Program-made: the position numbers and the translations under genes
Assembly: GCA_003135135.1 (NCBI GenBank)
Contig: PLDK01000005.1
Coordinates: forward strand, 30,870-70,081
Direction: 5' to 3'
DNA: 39,212 bases
DNA from: Deltaproteobacteria bacterium
GTDB lineage: Bacteria; Desulfobacterota; Binatia; Binatales; Binataceae
Shown here: in pieces, positions 23,510 to 31,911 of the stretch
How positions within the stretch are numbered: the first letter of the stretch is position 1
Layout of the letters: the number at the start of each line of letters is the position of its first letter
Notes under the pieces: generated by a model
What the model saw: the letters and a program-made list of their open reading frames with translations, nothing else
The model's database searches: none
What the model was told of the DNA's origin: nothing

Positions 23510-24691
23510 TTGATTAGCGCGCGCCAGACGGAACGACATGCCGGGCGCAATCGCTCGGCTGCGCTGAATCGCAAGGCTGCGCCCGAGCGCGCGCAGCCGC
23601 ATCCGATACGCTTCGGGCCCAACCTCTACATCGCGCATACGCAGCCGGGATTCGAGGGGATCGCGGCTTTGGAAATAGCCGGACGAATTCGGGGCGCGCG
23701 AGAGATCGCGCGGCGAGTGGTGCCGGATCGCGCCGGGATGACGATTTTTTTCGCGCCGGCGGCAGGGAAACTGGGCGTTCTACGGACGGCCGAGGACCTG
23801 TTCGGGCTGGCCGGCTACCGGGCCGGGATTGGGCCGGAGAGCGCGGCGCTGGACAAGATTCGCGCCGCGGCGCGCGAAGCGCCGCTGGTCCAGGCCGCGC
23901 TGGCGGCGCGGGTCAAGGTCTCGCCGGGGACGCGCGCGGGCCGCAGGCTCAAGTTCCGCGTGATCGCCAGGATGGCGGGCGAGCACGAATATCGGCGCGT
24001 CGATTTTCAGCGCGCGGTCGAGCGCGGGATTGTCGAGCGTAGCGATCACACCTGGCGGCTGGAAGAAGAGGACGCGGACGTCGAGTTTTGGGCGACCATG
24101 ATCGACGCGGAGTTTTTTCTGACGGTGAGGCTCAGCGACGACCGCATGCGGCATCGCGAGTACAAGACGGCGCATCGCCCCGCCTCGTTGCGGGCGTCGA
24201 GTGCGGCGGCGCTGGGATGGCTGTCGGAGCCGTGTGAGGACGACGTCGTGCTCGATCCATTTTGCGGCGCGGGAACGATTCTGATCGAGCGGGCGCATCT
24301 GGGGCGCTACGCGATGCTGCTGGGCAGCGATCGCGATCACGCGGCGCTTGCGGCGGCGCGGATCAATGTCGGCGCACGTTACAAGCCAATCCAGCTCGAG
24401 AACTGGGACGCGGGCGCGATCCCGCTCGGCGACGCGAGCGTAAATAAAATCGTCACCAACCTGCCGTGGGGATTGCGCTACGGATCGCACGGCGAGAATC
24501 GAAAACTCTATCCGCTGTGGTTCAAAGAGTTCACGCGCGTGCTCAAGAGCGGTGGCGTGATGGTGATGCTGACGGCGGAGTGGCGGCTGATGCGCGAGCT
24601 CGAGCGCATCCGCAAGATCGCACCGAGCAAGATTTTCCGCGTGTCGGTGCTCGGCCGGCCGGCGGCAATTTACGTGTGCCGCAAGGAATAG
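23510..24691 (+). CDS. THUMP-domain RNA methyltransferase (TrmN/Trm14-like)
   Basis: The 393-residue protein has an N-terminal THUMP-type RNA-binding region (about 50-200: AHTQPGFEGIAALEIAGRIRGAREI, then FRVIARMAGEHEYRRVDFQRAVERGI) and a Rossmann methyltransferase domain with DPFCGAGTILIERA near residues 246-259 (S-adenosylmethionine site), LGSDRDHAAL, and NLPWGLRYG near 317-325 in place of NPPY. This layout and NLPWG fit tRNA m2G6 methyltransferases (TrmN/Trm14/THUMPD3) better than RlmL. A basic leader of about 35 residues precedes THUMP. TTG is the start used. It may be co-transcribed with efp, 18 bases upstream. Confidence 0.82.
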   Translation: MISARQTERHAGRNRSAALNRKAAPERAQPHPIRFGPNLYIAHTQPGFEGIAALEIAGRIRGAREIARRVVPDRAGMTIFFAPAAGKLGVLRTAEDLFGLAGYRAGIGPESAALDKIRAAAREAPLVQAALAARVKVSPGTRAGRRLKFRVIARMAGEHEYRRVDFQRAVERGIVERSDHTWRLEEEDADVEFWATMIDAEFFLTVRLSDDRMRHREYKTAHRPASLRASSAAALGWLSEPCEDDVVLDPFCGAGTILIERAHLGRYAMLLGSDRDHAALAAARINVGARYKPIQLENWDAGAIPLGDASVNKIVTNLPWGLRYGSHGENRKLYPLWFKEFTRVLKSGGVMVMLTAEWRLMRELERIRKIAPSKIFRVSVLGRPAAIYVCRKE

Positions 24692-24696
24692 ACGCG

Positions 24697-26043
24697 CTAC
24701 GGGGCCGGGGAAAAGAAGGCGAGCACCGCGTTTGAGATCGCGCGCGGCTCGCTGCCGTCGATGGGCACAATATACGCCATCGGCGGCGGCGAAATTCCCA
24801 GCGCCTGCCCCGGCGATCCCGCCAATCGCACGCCCGCGTAAATGAATGACGATGAATCGGGCGACCAGATGGTGTGCGATACGGCGAGTTGGTCGAAGTA
24901 GTTGTAGGCGATCGATTCCTCTTGCGTTGCGAGAAAGTTGCCGAGCGCTTTTTCGGCGCCAGTCTTAACGTCGATGACAGACCAGCTGCAGTAGGGTTTG
25001 TCTTCGGGGACGCCGACGTAGGCGAGATGGCGCGAGTCGGGCGCGAAGAAAAATGCGGCGACGTCGTTGTGGGTCAGCCATTTCGAATTCGCGCTGGCGA
25101 CGTCGACCAGCTTGATGCCGTGATAGGTGGGATCGCGCGGCATGAGCGCCGTCGAATAGGCCAGATGCGCCGAGTCGGGCGCCCACACGAAACTGTTTTC
25201 GCCGACCGGCAAACTCACGACGGAGCGCGGATGGCTGGCGTCGGCGTCGGCCACCACGAGGTTCGATTCGGCGTGGTAGTTGGCGATGTAGGCGAGATGC
25301 TTGCCGTCAGGCGACCAGGCGGGAGTCTTGAACGGCGTGCGTCCGCTGGAGAGCACCTTGACGATGCTCTGGCTGGTGGGCGTCACGCTCATCAGCGAAA
25401 CCTGTTCGGTGCGATCCGAGTCGAGGGCGAGCGAATGCAACGCAACCTCGCCGGGCTGCGCGCTCCAATCGAAGTACAGAGGCATCCCGGTGGTGACGAT
25501 TCTGACCGGCGTCGATTCCTTGACCTCGGCCAACACCAGGCTGAGTCCGCGCGGCTCACCGAGCAGGAATGAAAGATGCTGCGCGTCGGGCAGCCAGGCC
25601 AGGTACACGATGCGCTCGGCGCGGCTCTCAAAGATTTGCGTCGGCAGGCTGCGCGCGAGATCGTAAACCCATACCGCGAACGAGTTGTCAGCTTTCTTTT
25701 GAGTCTCGGACGAATATGCCAGGCGCTTGCCGTCGGGCGAGAACGTCGGCAATCCGTACACGGTAGCGCTGGCGTGGCCCGCGTCGGGAACAGAGTCGGC
25801 GACCGGCACGATAGCGTTGTCGCGCCGGACGTTAATCGCGGCTGCCTTGCACGTGATGCATTTCGGCTCGGAACATTTGGTATCGCAGTAGTAGATGTTG
25901 GAATCAGTGCCTACGAAAGCGATCGCACCCGGCGGTGGCGGCGCACCATGGGCAATCGTCGCGAGAGCGAATTGAAACAGGACGGCCGCGGTTGCGGGAT
26001 TTCGCAGGCATGCACGAACGGAGCGCATCACTGATGTCGTCAT
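24697..26043 (-). CDS. Secreted TolB-like beta-propeller protein
   Basis: From the ATG at 26043 the protein has 448 residues with a signal peptide (LRNPATAAVLFQFALATIAHGA, cleavage before PPPPG). Then come repeated propeller blades with the TolB/WD40-like text FSPDGKRLAYSSE, WLPDAQHLSFL, WSPDGKHLAYIANY, WAPDSAHLAYST, FAPDSRHLAYVG and WSPDSSSFIYAG: at least six blades. A Cys-rich patch near residue 45 (CDTKCSEPKCITC) may bind metal or form disulfides. No Pal, TolA or peptidase domain is linked, so it is not the Tol system's TolB proper. The frame is open upstream to 26193, but that part lacks a signal peptide. The role is unknown. Confidence 0.75.
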   Translation of the reverse strand: MTTSVMRSVRACLRNPATAAVLFQFALATIAHGAPPPPGAIAFVGTDSNIYYCDTKCSEPKCITCKAAAINVRRDNAIVPVADSVPDAGHASATVYGLPTFSPDGKRLAYSSETQKKADNSFAVWVYDLARSLPTQIFESRAERIVYLAWLPDAQHLSFLLGEPRGLSLVLAEVKESTPVRIVTTGMPLYFDWSAQPGEVALHSLALDSDRTEQVSLMSVTPTSQSIVKVLSSGRTPFKTPAWSPDGKHLAYIANYHAESNLVVADADASHPRSVVSLPVGENSFVWAPDSAHLAYSTALMPRDPTYHGIKLVDVASANSKWLTHNDVAAFFFAPDSRHLAYVGVPEDKPYCSWSVIDVKTGAEKALGNFLATQEESIAYNYFDQLAVSHTIWSPDSSSFIYAGVRLAGSPGQALGISPPPMAYIVPIDGSEPRAISNAVLAFFSPAP

Positions 26044-26177
26044 CGCGTTTAGAATTGCGCCGGCAGGGGCGCCAAGGCAAGAACGATCCTGCGCGGGAAT
26101 CCACCTGCAGCCGGGTGCGGCGGCCAGTGATCGCGAAGTGTTGACACGACGGCGGCCAATCGCGCAAAGTTGACGAC

Positions 26178-26627
26178 ATGCGTCGAATTGCAATTATTTT
26201 CTGCGCCGCGCTTTGGATCGCGCTGCCCACAATTTCGCACGCGCAATACAACGACACCGATCTACAGAATCCCAAGGAATATCACGACGAGGATTCGCAA
26301 CCGCTCGCGCTCTTCGCCGACGTGCTCTATCCCGTTGGGTTCGCGGTCGAATGGCTGGTGGCGCGTCCGATGCATTACGTGGCCAACGAAAGTCCGGTAG
26401 CGCCGATTTTCCGGCCGGTGGGCGGTGGTGACGGCACACCTCCGGCGCGGATTCCTATTATTCCGGACAACACGATGAAGGAGGAGGCGGCGGCAACAGA
26501 ACCGCAGGAGTGGTCTCCAACCAGGTCGGCGGTCACGACGAATGCAACCGTGATCAAGCAGGCGGCACCGTCATTCGCGGCGCCCTCGAGCGCGGCGCCT
26601 TCAAGCAGTCAGCCGGTGATGCACTGA
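26178..26627 (+). CDS. Secreted small protein, unrecognised
   Basis: The 149-residue protein has a clear signal peptide (MRRIAIIFCAALWIALPTISHA, cleavage before QYND), a middle part with PLALFADVLYPVGFAVEWLVARPMHYVANESPVAPIF that looks like one short amphipathic or membrane-associated segment, and a Ser/Ala/Pro-rich tail that is probably disordered. TTGACA at 26141-26146 could be a -35 box, with a poor -10. I do not recognise a characterised family. It is divergent from the propeller gene (134 bases between starts), so the two may share a control region. Confidence 0.7.
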   Translation: MRRIAIIFCAALWIALPTISHAQYNDTDLQNPKEYHDEDSQPLALFADVLYPVGFAVEWLVARPMHYVANESPVAPIFRPVGGGDGTPPARIPIIPDNTMKEEAAATEPQEWSPTRSAVTTNATVIKQAAPSFAAPSSAAPSSSQPVMH

Positions 26628-26710
26628 ATTTTCGCTAATCGTATCCGTCCTATCCGGCATGGCTGAGTTAACAACAGGCTTGTTACAGGCTGGGAGGTAG
26701 CGTCACTTAG

Positions 26711-27322
26711 ATGGCGGTCGCACTCAAAGAGAAGGCTCCGACCGATCCTGCCGAACTCAAGAAGTGGCGTGAAGACGAGCAGGCGAAAGAACGGGCGAAG
26801 CGGGACAAGGAAAAGTCCGAGCCCGGCACATTGTGGAGTCGGCGCGATTTTCTGGGTGTGCTCGGATGGGCGGGGTTCGGTGCATTCTCGCTGATCGGCC
26901 TGCTCGCGGCGATTCGCTCGGCATTTCCGCGCGTGCTCTTTCTGCCGCCCTCGAAATTCAAGGCCGGCTTGCCGGACGATTACGTGGTTGGCGAAGTGAG
27001 CGAGAAGTTCAAGCAGGATTTCCGTACCTGGATCATCCGCACCAAGGCGGGTTTCTACGCGATCTTCGCCAAATGCACCCATCTGGGATGCACGCCGCGA
27101 TGGTTGAAGACCGAGCAGAAGTTCAAATGTCCGTGCCACGGCTCGGGCTATTACATCAACGGACTCAACTTCGAAGGGCCGGCGCCGCGCCCGATGGATC
27201 GATTCAAGATTTACGTAGGCGACGACGGACAGTTGGTGGTCGATAAGTCGGTCGTGTATACGATGGAACCAGGCGTCGATCCGAACGAGCAGTATCCCGA
27301 GAGCATCTTGAAGCTCGTCTGA
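26711..27322 (+). CDS. Rieske iron-sulfur protein with Tat-type membrane anchor
   Basis: The 203-residue protein has a charged N-terminus, a twin-arginine motif SRRDFLG at 43-49, a transmembrane anchor (about 50-68) and a Rieske domain with CTHLGC (122-127) and CPCHGSGY (140-147). By family rule Cys122, His124, Cys140 and His143 bind the 2Fe-2S cluster, and Cys127 with Cys142 form the disulfide of high-potential bc1/b6f-type Rieske proteins. It would carry electrons on the periplasmic side. No cytochrome b or c1 gene is adjacent, so partners must be elsewhere. A strong terminator follows, so it is a single-gene unit or the end of one. Confidence 0.92.
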   Translation: MAVALKEKAPTDPAELKKWREDEQAKERAKRDKEKSEPGTLWSRRDFLGVLGWAGFGAFSLIGLLAAIRSAFPRVLFLPPSKFKAGLPDDYVVGEVSEKFKQDFRTWIIRTKAGFYAIFAKCTHLGCTPRWLKTEQKFKCPCHGSGYYINGLNFEGPAPRPMDRFKIYVGDDGQLVVDKSVVYTMEPGVDPNEQYPESILKLV

Positions 27323-27343
27323 TAGAGACTTGGAATTGCGCGC

Positions 27344-27382
27344 GGCGGATGCAGCTCGGTAAAGAGCCGCATCCGCCTTTTT
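27344..27382 (+). terminator. Rho-independent terminator after the Rieske gene
   Basis: GGCGGATGC (27344-27352) pairs fully with GCATCCGCC (27369-27377), with an inner GCTC/GAGC stem, and five T residues follow (27378-27382). Confidence 0.9.
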
Positions 27383-27412
27383 GATTTTTCCACGGGGAGT
27401 AAATTTTTCGCG

Positions 27413-28216
27413 ATGCCAATAATCAAAGCCGGTAACATCAACCTCAACTACGAAACGTACGGCGACGGTGAGCCGTTGCTGCTGATCATGGGATTCGGGA
27501 TGTCGGGCGCCGCGTGGATTCCGTCGTTGCCGTTCTTCAGCGGTTTCAAGTGCATCTATTTTGACAATCGCGGAACAGGACTCAGCGACAAGCCCGAGGG
27601 GACCTACACCGTCGAGGGCATGGCCGATGACGCCAGCAATCTGATCCGGGCGCTCGGAATCGCAAAAGCAAAAGTGTTCGGAGTATCGATGGGCGGGATG
27701 ATCGCGCAGGAGCTCACGCTCAGGCATCCCGAGCAGGTCGCCAAGGTCGTGCTTGGATGCACGATGGCGGGCGGGCCAACCACGAAGATGGCGGCGCCGG
27801 AGATCCTCGATAAGCTAATGACGGCGAGCAGGATCATGGCGACCGATCCGGAGAAGGGCTTCGACATCCTGCTGCCGGCAATCATACCGCCGGAATTCGC
27901 CGCCGAGCATCCCGAGATCAAAGCAATGATGGTCGCGGGCGCGAAGATGATGCCCCCCACGCCGGCGGAGACCGCGGACCGCGCGCTGGCGGGAATATTG
28001 CAGTTCAATGCGTACGATCGGCTGCCGCAGATCAAGTGCCCGGTGCTGATCGTGCACGGCGACAAGGACGTGCTCGTGCTGCCGGAGAACGCCAACCTAA
28101 TCAAGAGCAGAATCCCGCAGGCCGAGTTGTACATGATTGCGGGCGCGGGTCACGCATTTCAGCTGGCGGATCCGATCGGGATTCACCAGAAAATCGTCGC
28201 TTGGCTGAAGAACTGA
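27413..28216 (+). CDS. Alpha/beta-fold hydrolase
   Basis: The 267-residue protein has the alpha/beta hydrolase core: PLLLIMGFGMSG, the FDNRGTGLSDKP stretch, the nucleophile elbow GVSMGG with Ser92, an acidic residue in VLIVHGDKDVLV near 218 and the histidine in AGAGHAFQ near 246. The catalytic triad is thus complete. Between about 130 and 190 lies a helical lid rich in Met and Pro. Substrate could be an ester, lactone or C-C bonded diketone; nothing here decides. No signal peptide, so cytoplasmic. It follows a terminator and has GGGGAG at some distance before the ATG. Confidence 0.9.
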   Translation: MPIIKAGNINLNYETYGDGEPLLLIMGFGMSGAAWIPSLPFFSGFKCIYFDNRGTGLSDKPEGTYTVEGMADDASNLIRALGIAKAKVFGVSMGGMIAQELTLRHPEQVAKVVLGCTMAGGPTTKMAAPEILDKLMTASRIMATDPEKGFDILLPAIIPPEFAAEHPEIKAMMVAGAKMMPPTPAETADRALAGILQFNAYDRLPQIKCPVLIVHGDKDVLVLPENANLIKSRIPQAELYMIAGAGHAFQLADPIGIHQKIVAWLKN

Positions 28217-28277
28217 GACGGATCGAGCAGGTCGCCGTCAGTCTCGTTGCCGCCGCAATCGTGCACCACGATCGGAT

Positions 28278-28544
28278 CTAATGGTGGCGCTCATATGCCT
28301 GGTGCTCTTCGGGCGTCTCGTGCGCAACCCAGTCCGGGTGGTGCTGATGAACCCAGTCATGATGGTTGCTGATCCACCAGTATCGATCATGCCAGACGTG
28401 AAATTCGTCGTAGTCGCCTACCAGCACCGGCCCTCCCGGGGGCCCGTAATAACCGGGTCCGGTATAAAAGCAGGCCTGGAACGTGAGCGTCCCGAACAGC
28501 AGCATCGCTAGCAGAATCAGAAGTGACCTACCCTTCATTTTCAT
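28278..28544 (-). CDS. Small His/Trp-rich lipoprotein
   Basis: I chose ATG at 28544 because GAGGAAG stands 9 bases upstream; another ATG at 28562 is in frame. The 88-residue product has a lipoprotein signal (KGRSLLILLAMLLFGTLTFQAC, likely lipidated at the Cys) and a mature part with YTGPGYYGPPGGP followed by an aromatic and His-rich stretch (WHDRYWWISNHHDWVHQHHPDW). It ends in HQAYERHH. About one residue in six of the mature chain is His, so metal binding is plausible. Role unknown. The downstream alpha/beta hydrolase gene converges with it. Confidence 0.72.
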   Translation of the reverse strand: MKMKGRSLLILLAMLLFGTLTFQACFYTGPGYYGPPGGPVLVGDYDEFHVWHDRYWWISNHHDWVHQHHPDWVAHETPEEHQAYERHH

Positions 28545-28571
28545 ATGGGTGGTCTTCCTCATCCGATGCTC

Positions 28572-28913
28572 TTAAACCTGGATCAGTACACCGTTGTGGA
28601 TTAAAAAACTCAGCACATTGGCGCCCATGCGTTGTGACTCCTGGTCCGGGGTGCGTTCGCGAAACTCACGAACCTTTGCGGCATAATGGGCGCGCCATTT
28701 TGTGCTGATTACCCGCTCACCATCTGACTTCCGAACCCGGAAGCAGCGCCCGATAATCGCATCGGGATCCTCGCCCACGAATTCGCAGAATCGTGCGAGT
28801 GCTTGCAGCTTCTCGGGCTCTTCGGCAATCGGGTCGCCGCCCCATTGATCGCTTAGATCGCGCCGCCAAGTCCTGACTGACTCGTACCCTTCGATCGTCT
28901 GTTCGGTCATCAT
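28572..28913 (-). CDS. Small protein resembling a SAM-like integrase N-terminal domain
   Basis: The 113-residue protein is charged and helical. The segment LQALARFCEFVGEDPDAIIG near 38-57 followed by KVREFRERTPDQESQRMGANVLSFLIHNGV resembles the core-binding SAM-like domain of tyrosine recombinases, where helices near the N-terminus clamp DNA. No catalytic domain (R...HxxR...Y) follows, so it is a solitary domain or only a look-alike. The ATG at 28913 or 28910 is preceded by GGAATAGAG. It has the strand of the thiolase gene upstream (98 bases between) and of the lipoprotein gene downstream. Confidence 0.5.
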   Translation of the reverse strand: MMTEQTIEGYESVRTWRRDLSDQWGGDPIAEEPEKLQALARFCEFVGEDPDAIIGRCFRVRKSDGERVISTKWRAHYAAKVREFRERTPDQESQRMGANVLSFLIHNGVLIQV

Positions 28914-29010
28914 CTCTATTCCGAAAGGTTATTCCTGCTCCACGGGCGCTTGGGATCGAAGGATCGACCGCCGTGAACCAATCGACTCCTGGCGCTCCAT
29001 CGCGCTTGCG

Positions 29011-30237
29011 CTACCTCGAGAAAATGTGAACCGACATCGCCGCGGCATCGCGTCCCAGAAAGCCGCCACCGTTTTCGGTGAGCCCTACGCGCGCGCCATT
29101 GACTTGGCGGGCACCGCATCGGCCGCGCAGCTGATCGACGATTTCCACGATCTGCGCGATTCCCGTGGCGCCGATCGGATGGCCCTTCGAGAGCAGTCCG
29201 CCGCTGGGATTGACGACGTGGGCTCCGCCGAGATTCATGGCTCCGCTCGCGAGGAACTTGGGACCCTCGCCCCGCGGGCAGATTCCGAGTTCCTCAACTG
29301 AGATGAGTTCCGCAGGCGCAGCGGCGTCGTGGACCTCGAGCACGTCGATGTCCGACGGCCCGACGCCGGCGACTTCGTAAGCGCGCTTGGCCACCCGCTC
29401 GAGCGCGGTGGGCTCGTCGGCTGCGCGATCGCGCCCTGAAAAGATTACCGACGCGCGCACCTCGACCGGGGTCGCGATACCCATCCGACGCGCATACTTT
29501 TCCGACATGAGCACAGCCGCGGCCGAACCGTCTCCGATCGGCGAACACATCATTACGGTCAACGGCGCCGAGACCTCGCGCGAGGCCAGGACCTGCTCAC
29601 GCGTGACGCGATCGTTGAACTGCGCCTTGGGATTCAGCGCGCCAAAGGCGTGGCTCTTCACAGCGACATCGGCAAAGGTCTCTGCGGTCGCACCGCTTAC
29701 CTTCATGTATTCGCGCGTGGAGGCCGCGTAGATATCCATGAAGAACGATTTCTTCTCGCCGCCACCCTCGATTTCCGGTTTCTTGTCGCCGGCGCTCATC
29801 CGAGCCTTGAGTTCGCGAATTTGATCCAAATCCACGGCGGTGCCGATCGCCCTGAAGGTGACGCTCTTATCGGGATGGGTCATCTTCTCCGCGCCAACGG
29901 CGAGCGTGACGTCGTAGAGTCCCGATTGAATCGCCATCCACGCGAGGTGGAATGCGGACGATGCGGACGCACACGCATTTTCCACGTTGAACAGCGGGAC
30001 ACCAAGGATTCCGGTGTTCCGAAGCGCGACTTGTCCGCGGATCATTTCCTGGCCGGTGATCAATCCGGCAATCGCATTCGAAAAGAAAACCGCCTCGATA
30101 TCCTTCGGCGCGACGCCGGCGTCCTTGAGCGCATCGCTCACCGCTTCTTCGGCCAGCGAGCGGACGCCGCGATCCGAATACTTGCCGAAGCGCGTCATCC
30201 CGACGCCGGCTACTGTCACACGTTCTCGGTTTGGCAT
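29011..30237 (-). CDS. SCP-x-type thiolase (acetyl-CoA acyltransferase family)
   Basis: The 408-residue protein has a thiolase fold of the SCP-x/SCP2 type. Cys89 in NVENACASASSA is the acyl-accepting nucleophile. EVHDAAAPAELISVEELG carries the second-site His, and GHPIGATGIAQIVEI the GHP motif. The usual C-terminal CxG is replaced by LTENGGGFLG, as in this subgroup. It would cleave a 3-ketoacyl-CoA, often from branched or ring-derived chains. AAGGAG stands 10 bases before the ATG. Such thiolases are often paired with a DUF35 OB-fold/zinc-ribbon partner; none is adjacent. The acyl-CoA dehydrogenase gene lies 107 bases upstream on the same strand. Confidence 0.92.
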   Translation of the reverse strand: MPNRERVTVAGVGMTRFGKYSDRGVRSLAEEAVSDALKDAGVAPKDIEAVFFSNAIAGLITGQEMIRGQVALRNTGILGVPLFNVENACASASSAFHLAWMAIQSGLYDVTLAVGAEKMTHPDKSVTFRAIGTAVDLDQIRELKARMSAGDKKPEIEGGGEKKSFFMDIYAASTREYMKVSGATAETFADVAVKSHAFGALNPKAQFNDRVTREQVLASREVSAPLTVMMCSPIGDGSAAAVLMSEKYARRMGIATPVEVRASVIFSGRDRAADEPTALERVAKRAYEVAGVGPSDIDVLEVHDAAAPAELISVEELGICPRGEGPKFLASGAMNLGGAHVVNPSGGLLSKGHPIGATGIAQIVEIVDQLRGRCGARQVNGARVGLTENGGGFLGRDAAAMSVHIFSR

Positions 30238-30344
30238 TTTCGATTCTCCTTGTCAGGCGCGGGCGATGTTGATTCCCGCTTTCTTTCGATCGATCGGTCC
30301 CTGAAGATGCGCCATGTTGATTCTTCCGCGATCCCGACGCGGCG

Positions 30345-31610
30345 CTACTGCGTTATAGCAGCTCCCGTCACGCCGCTGCGACTCAGAATGTGGCGGGCGC
30401 CCGCGAGGCTCAGGACATCGTTGGTGCCGTCCTCAATCAACGAGGCGCGTGCGTCGCGGAAGATTTTTTCGATTCCGTACTCCTTGCTGAGGCCATTGCC
30501 GCCGAATACCTGGAGTGCGTCGCTCGCGACCTCGAACGATGTCTGTGTGCAGAACGTCTTGGCCGCGATCGCGTGCTCCAGCGACGGAGTGGTCGAGGTT
30601 TGGTTGTAGATCATCACGGCCCGTGACAGCGCCCGGCATACCTCAACCTTGGTGAACATCTCGAACAGATGCTTCTGGACGAGTTGATGCTCGCAGATCG
30701 GCCTCCCTCCCTGGACGCGCTGCCTGGAGTAGTCGAGCGCTTCCTCGTAAGCGGCGCGTGCGACGCCGGTGAACGCAGCCGCCATCGCAGAGTTGGCAAA
30801 GGTGAGAGTCCGTTCGACTTCGAGCTCGTAGCCCTCGCTCTTGGTCAGCATCCATTTGCGCGGAATCCTTACATTGTCGAAATAAATTTCACCCTGATTG
30901 AGCGCACGTTGGCCGAGCTTGTTGAGCGGCTTGCCCTTTGTCACGCCCGGCAGGTTGAGCGGGACGAAAGCGATTCCGCCGCCAGCCATGCCGGCCTTGG
31001 GCTCGGTCGTCAGATAGAGCGCCGCGTGGGTTGCGATCGTCCCGTTCGAGACCCACGCCGCCTTCTGCCCGTTGATCACGTATGAGTCGCCATCGGCGCG
31101 CGCGACGACCTGGCCGGTCACGCGGGGATTGTGGAACTCGGGCGTCCCCGGCACCAGTTCATCGGAGCCGTGCTGAGGCTCAGTGATCGCCCAGCATCCG
31201 ATGAGACTGCCGTCGCGATCGGCGATATAGGGCTTAACGAACTTTTCGAAAAGTTCTGGATTGCCGCTCGCGGCGGCGGCAGAAAACGGGAAACCCGTGG
31301 CCAGAAGGCTTATCGCCAGATCACCCGCGCCCCAGGCCAGCTCCTCGATCAGCACATGCATTCCGAGCCCACGCAGTCCCATCCCGCCCAGTTCCGTGGG
31401 AAGGCCGGCGACGTGGTATCCCAACTGGTATGCCTGTTTGAAAACGCTTCTTAGCGGCGAATCGAGCGCGATCACGTCGCGCGGATCGGTCATCCGGTCA
31501 AGCGCCGCCGCAGCCGGGCGAAGCACCTCCTTGGCGAAGCGATGAACACTCTCCTTGATGGGCACGAGGTCTTTAGGGAATTCGACGTTTAGCTCGCGGT
31601 AGATATCCAT
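30345..31610 (-). CDS. Acyl-CoA dehydrogenase
   Basis: The 421-residue flavoprotein oxidises an acyl-CoA to the 2-enoyl-CoA. Marks: GYHVAGLPTELGGMG near 70-84, WAITEPQHGSD, the FAD/substrate strand KAAWVSNGTIATHAALY, the Q-rich helix EHQLVQKHLFEM, DALQVFGGNGLSKEYGIEKIFRDAR and LIEDGTNDV, where the Glu is in the catalytic-base position of many family members. GAGGAGCAAGG precedes the ATG. It is co-oriented with the thiolase and probably works in the same beta-oxidation-like route. A possible TetR-type operator lies 65-78 bases upstream of the start. Confidence 0.93.
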   Translation of the reverse strand: MDIYRELNVEFPKDLVPIKESVHRFAKEVLRPAAAALDRMTDPRDVIALDSPLRSVFKQAYQLGYHVAGLPTELGGMGLRGLGMHVLIEELAWGAGDLAISLLATGFPFSAAAASGNPELFEKFVKPYIADRDGSLIGCWAITEPQHGSDELVPGTPEFHNPRVTGQVVARADGDSYVINGQKAAWVSNGTIATHAALYLTTEPKAGMAGGGIAFVPLNLPGVTKGKPLNKLGQRALNQGEIYFDNVRIPRKWMLTKSEGYELEVERTLTFANSAMAAAFTGVARAAYEEALDYSRQRVQGGRPICEHQLVQKHLFEMFTKVEVCRALSRAVMIYNQTSTTPSLEHAIAAKTFCTQTSFEVASDALQVFGGNGLSKEYGIEKIFRDARASLIEDGTNDVLSLAGARHILSRSGVTGAAITQ

Positions 31611-31911
31611 TCCTTGCTCCTCGACGCTCGTACCGAACGGGATAGGCTAGGCGTAGCATAGGTCGTGCCCGAAATGAACGATCGTTTAGTGAAGAGTTTT
31701 CAGTCGTTGGGATGTATCCAATCGCCGCAATGATTCTTTTCGGGACAACTCGAATGGCCTCGCGTGTCTAGGCGAATACGCATCGCGGGTCTATAAGCTA
31801 AGTAAAAGGAACTCGCACGGTTCTTGTTCGTGTGAAGGCGCAGACCGCGCTTCGAATCGCACGACGATCGACGGCGCGCTTACACCCGGCTCCGCACAGG
31901 GAGATTCACCG
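31611..31911. other. Intergenic region between divergent genes
   Basis: These 301 bases separate the acyl-CoA dehydrogenase from the ThDP-enzyme gene. Apart from the palindrome at 31675-31688 I found no gene. The stretch GCTTCGAATCGC at 31848-31859 looks like a tRNA T-arm, but no acceptor or anticodon stem fits. Two promoters, one each way, must lie here but no pair of boxes stands out. Confidence 0.7.
31675..31688. promoter_or_regulatory. Possible TetR-type operator
   Basis: TGAACGATCGTTTA contains the perfect 10-bp palindrome AACGATCGTT and fits the TNAAC-N4-GTTNA style of operators bound by TetR-family regulators of acyl-CoA degradation. It lies upstream of an acyl-CoA dehydrogenase gene. 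No such regulator gene is in the window. Confidence 0.4.

Noticed and set aside
24697-26193. Longer start for the propeller protein at 26193
   Set aside because: The extra 50 residues have no signal peptide in front and resemble non-coding text; the ATG at 26043 places a proper signal peptide at the N-terminus.
31800-31870. tRNA-like T-arm text GCTTCGAATCGC
   Set aside because: No matching acceptor stem, anticodon loop or CCA could be folded around it.
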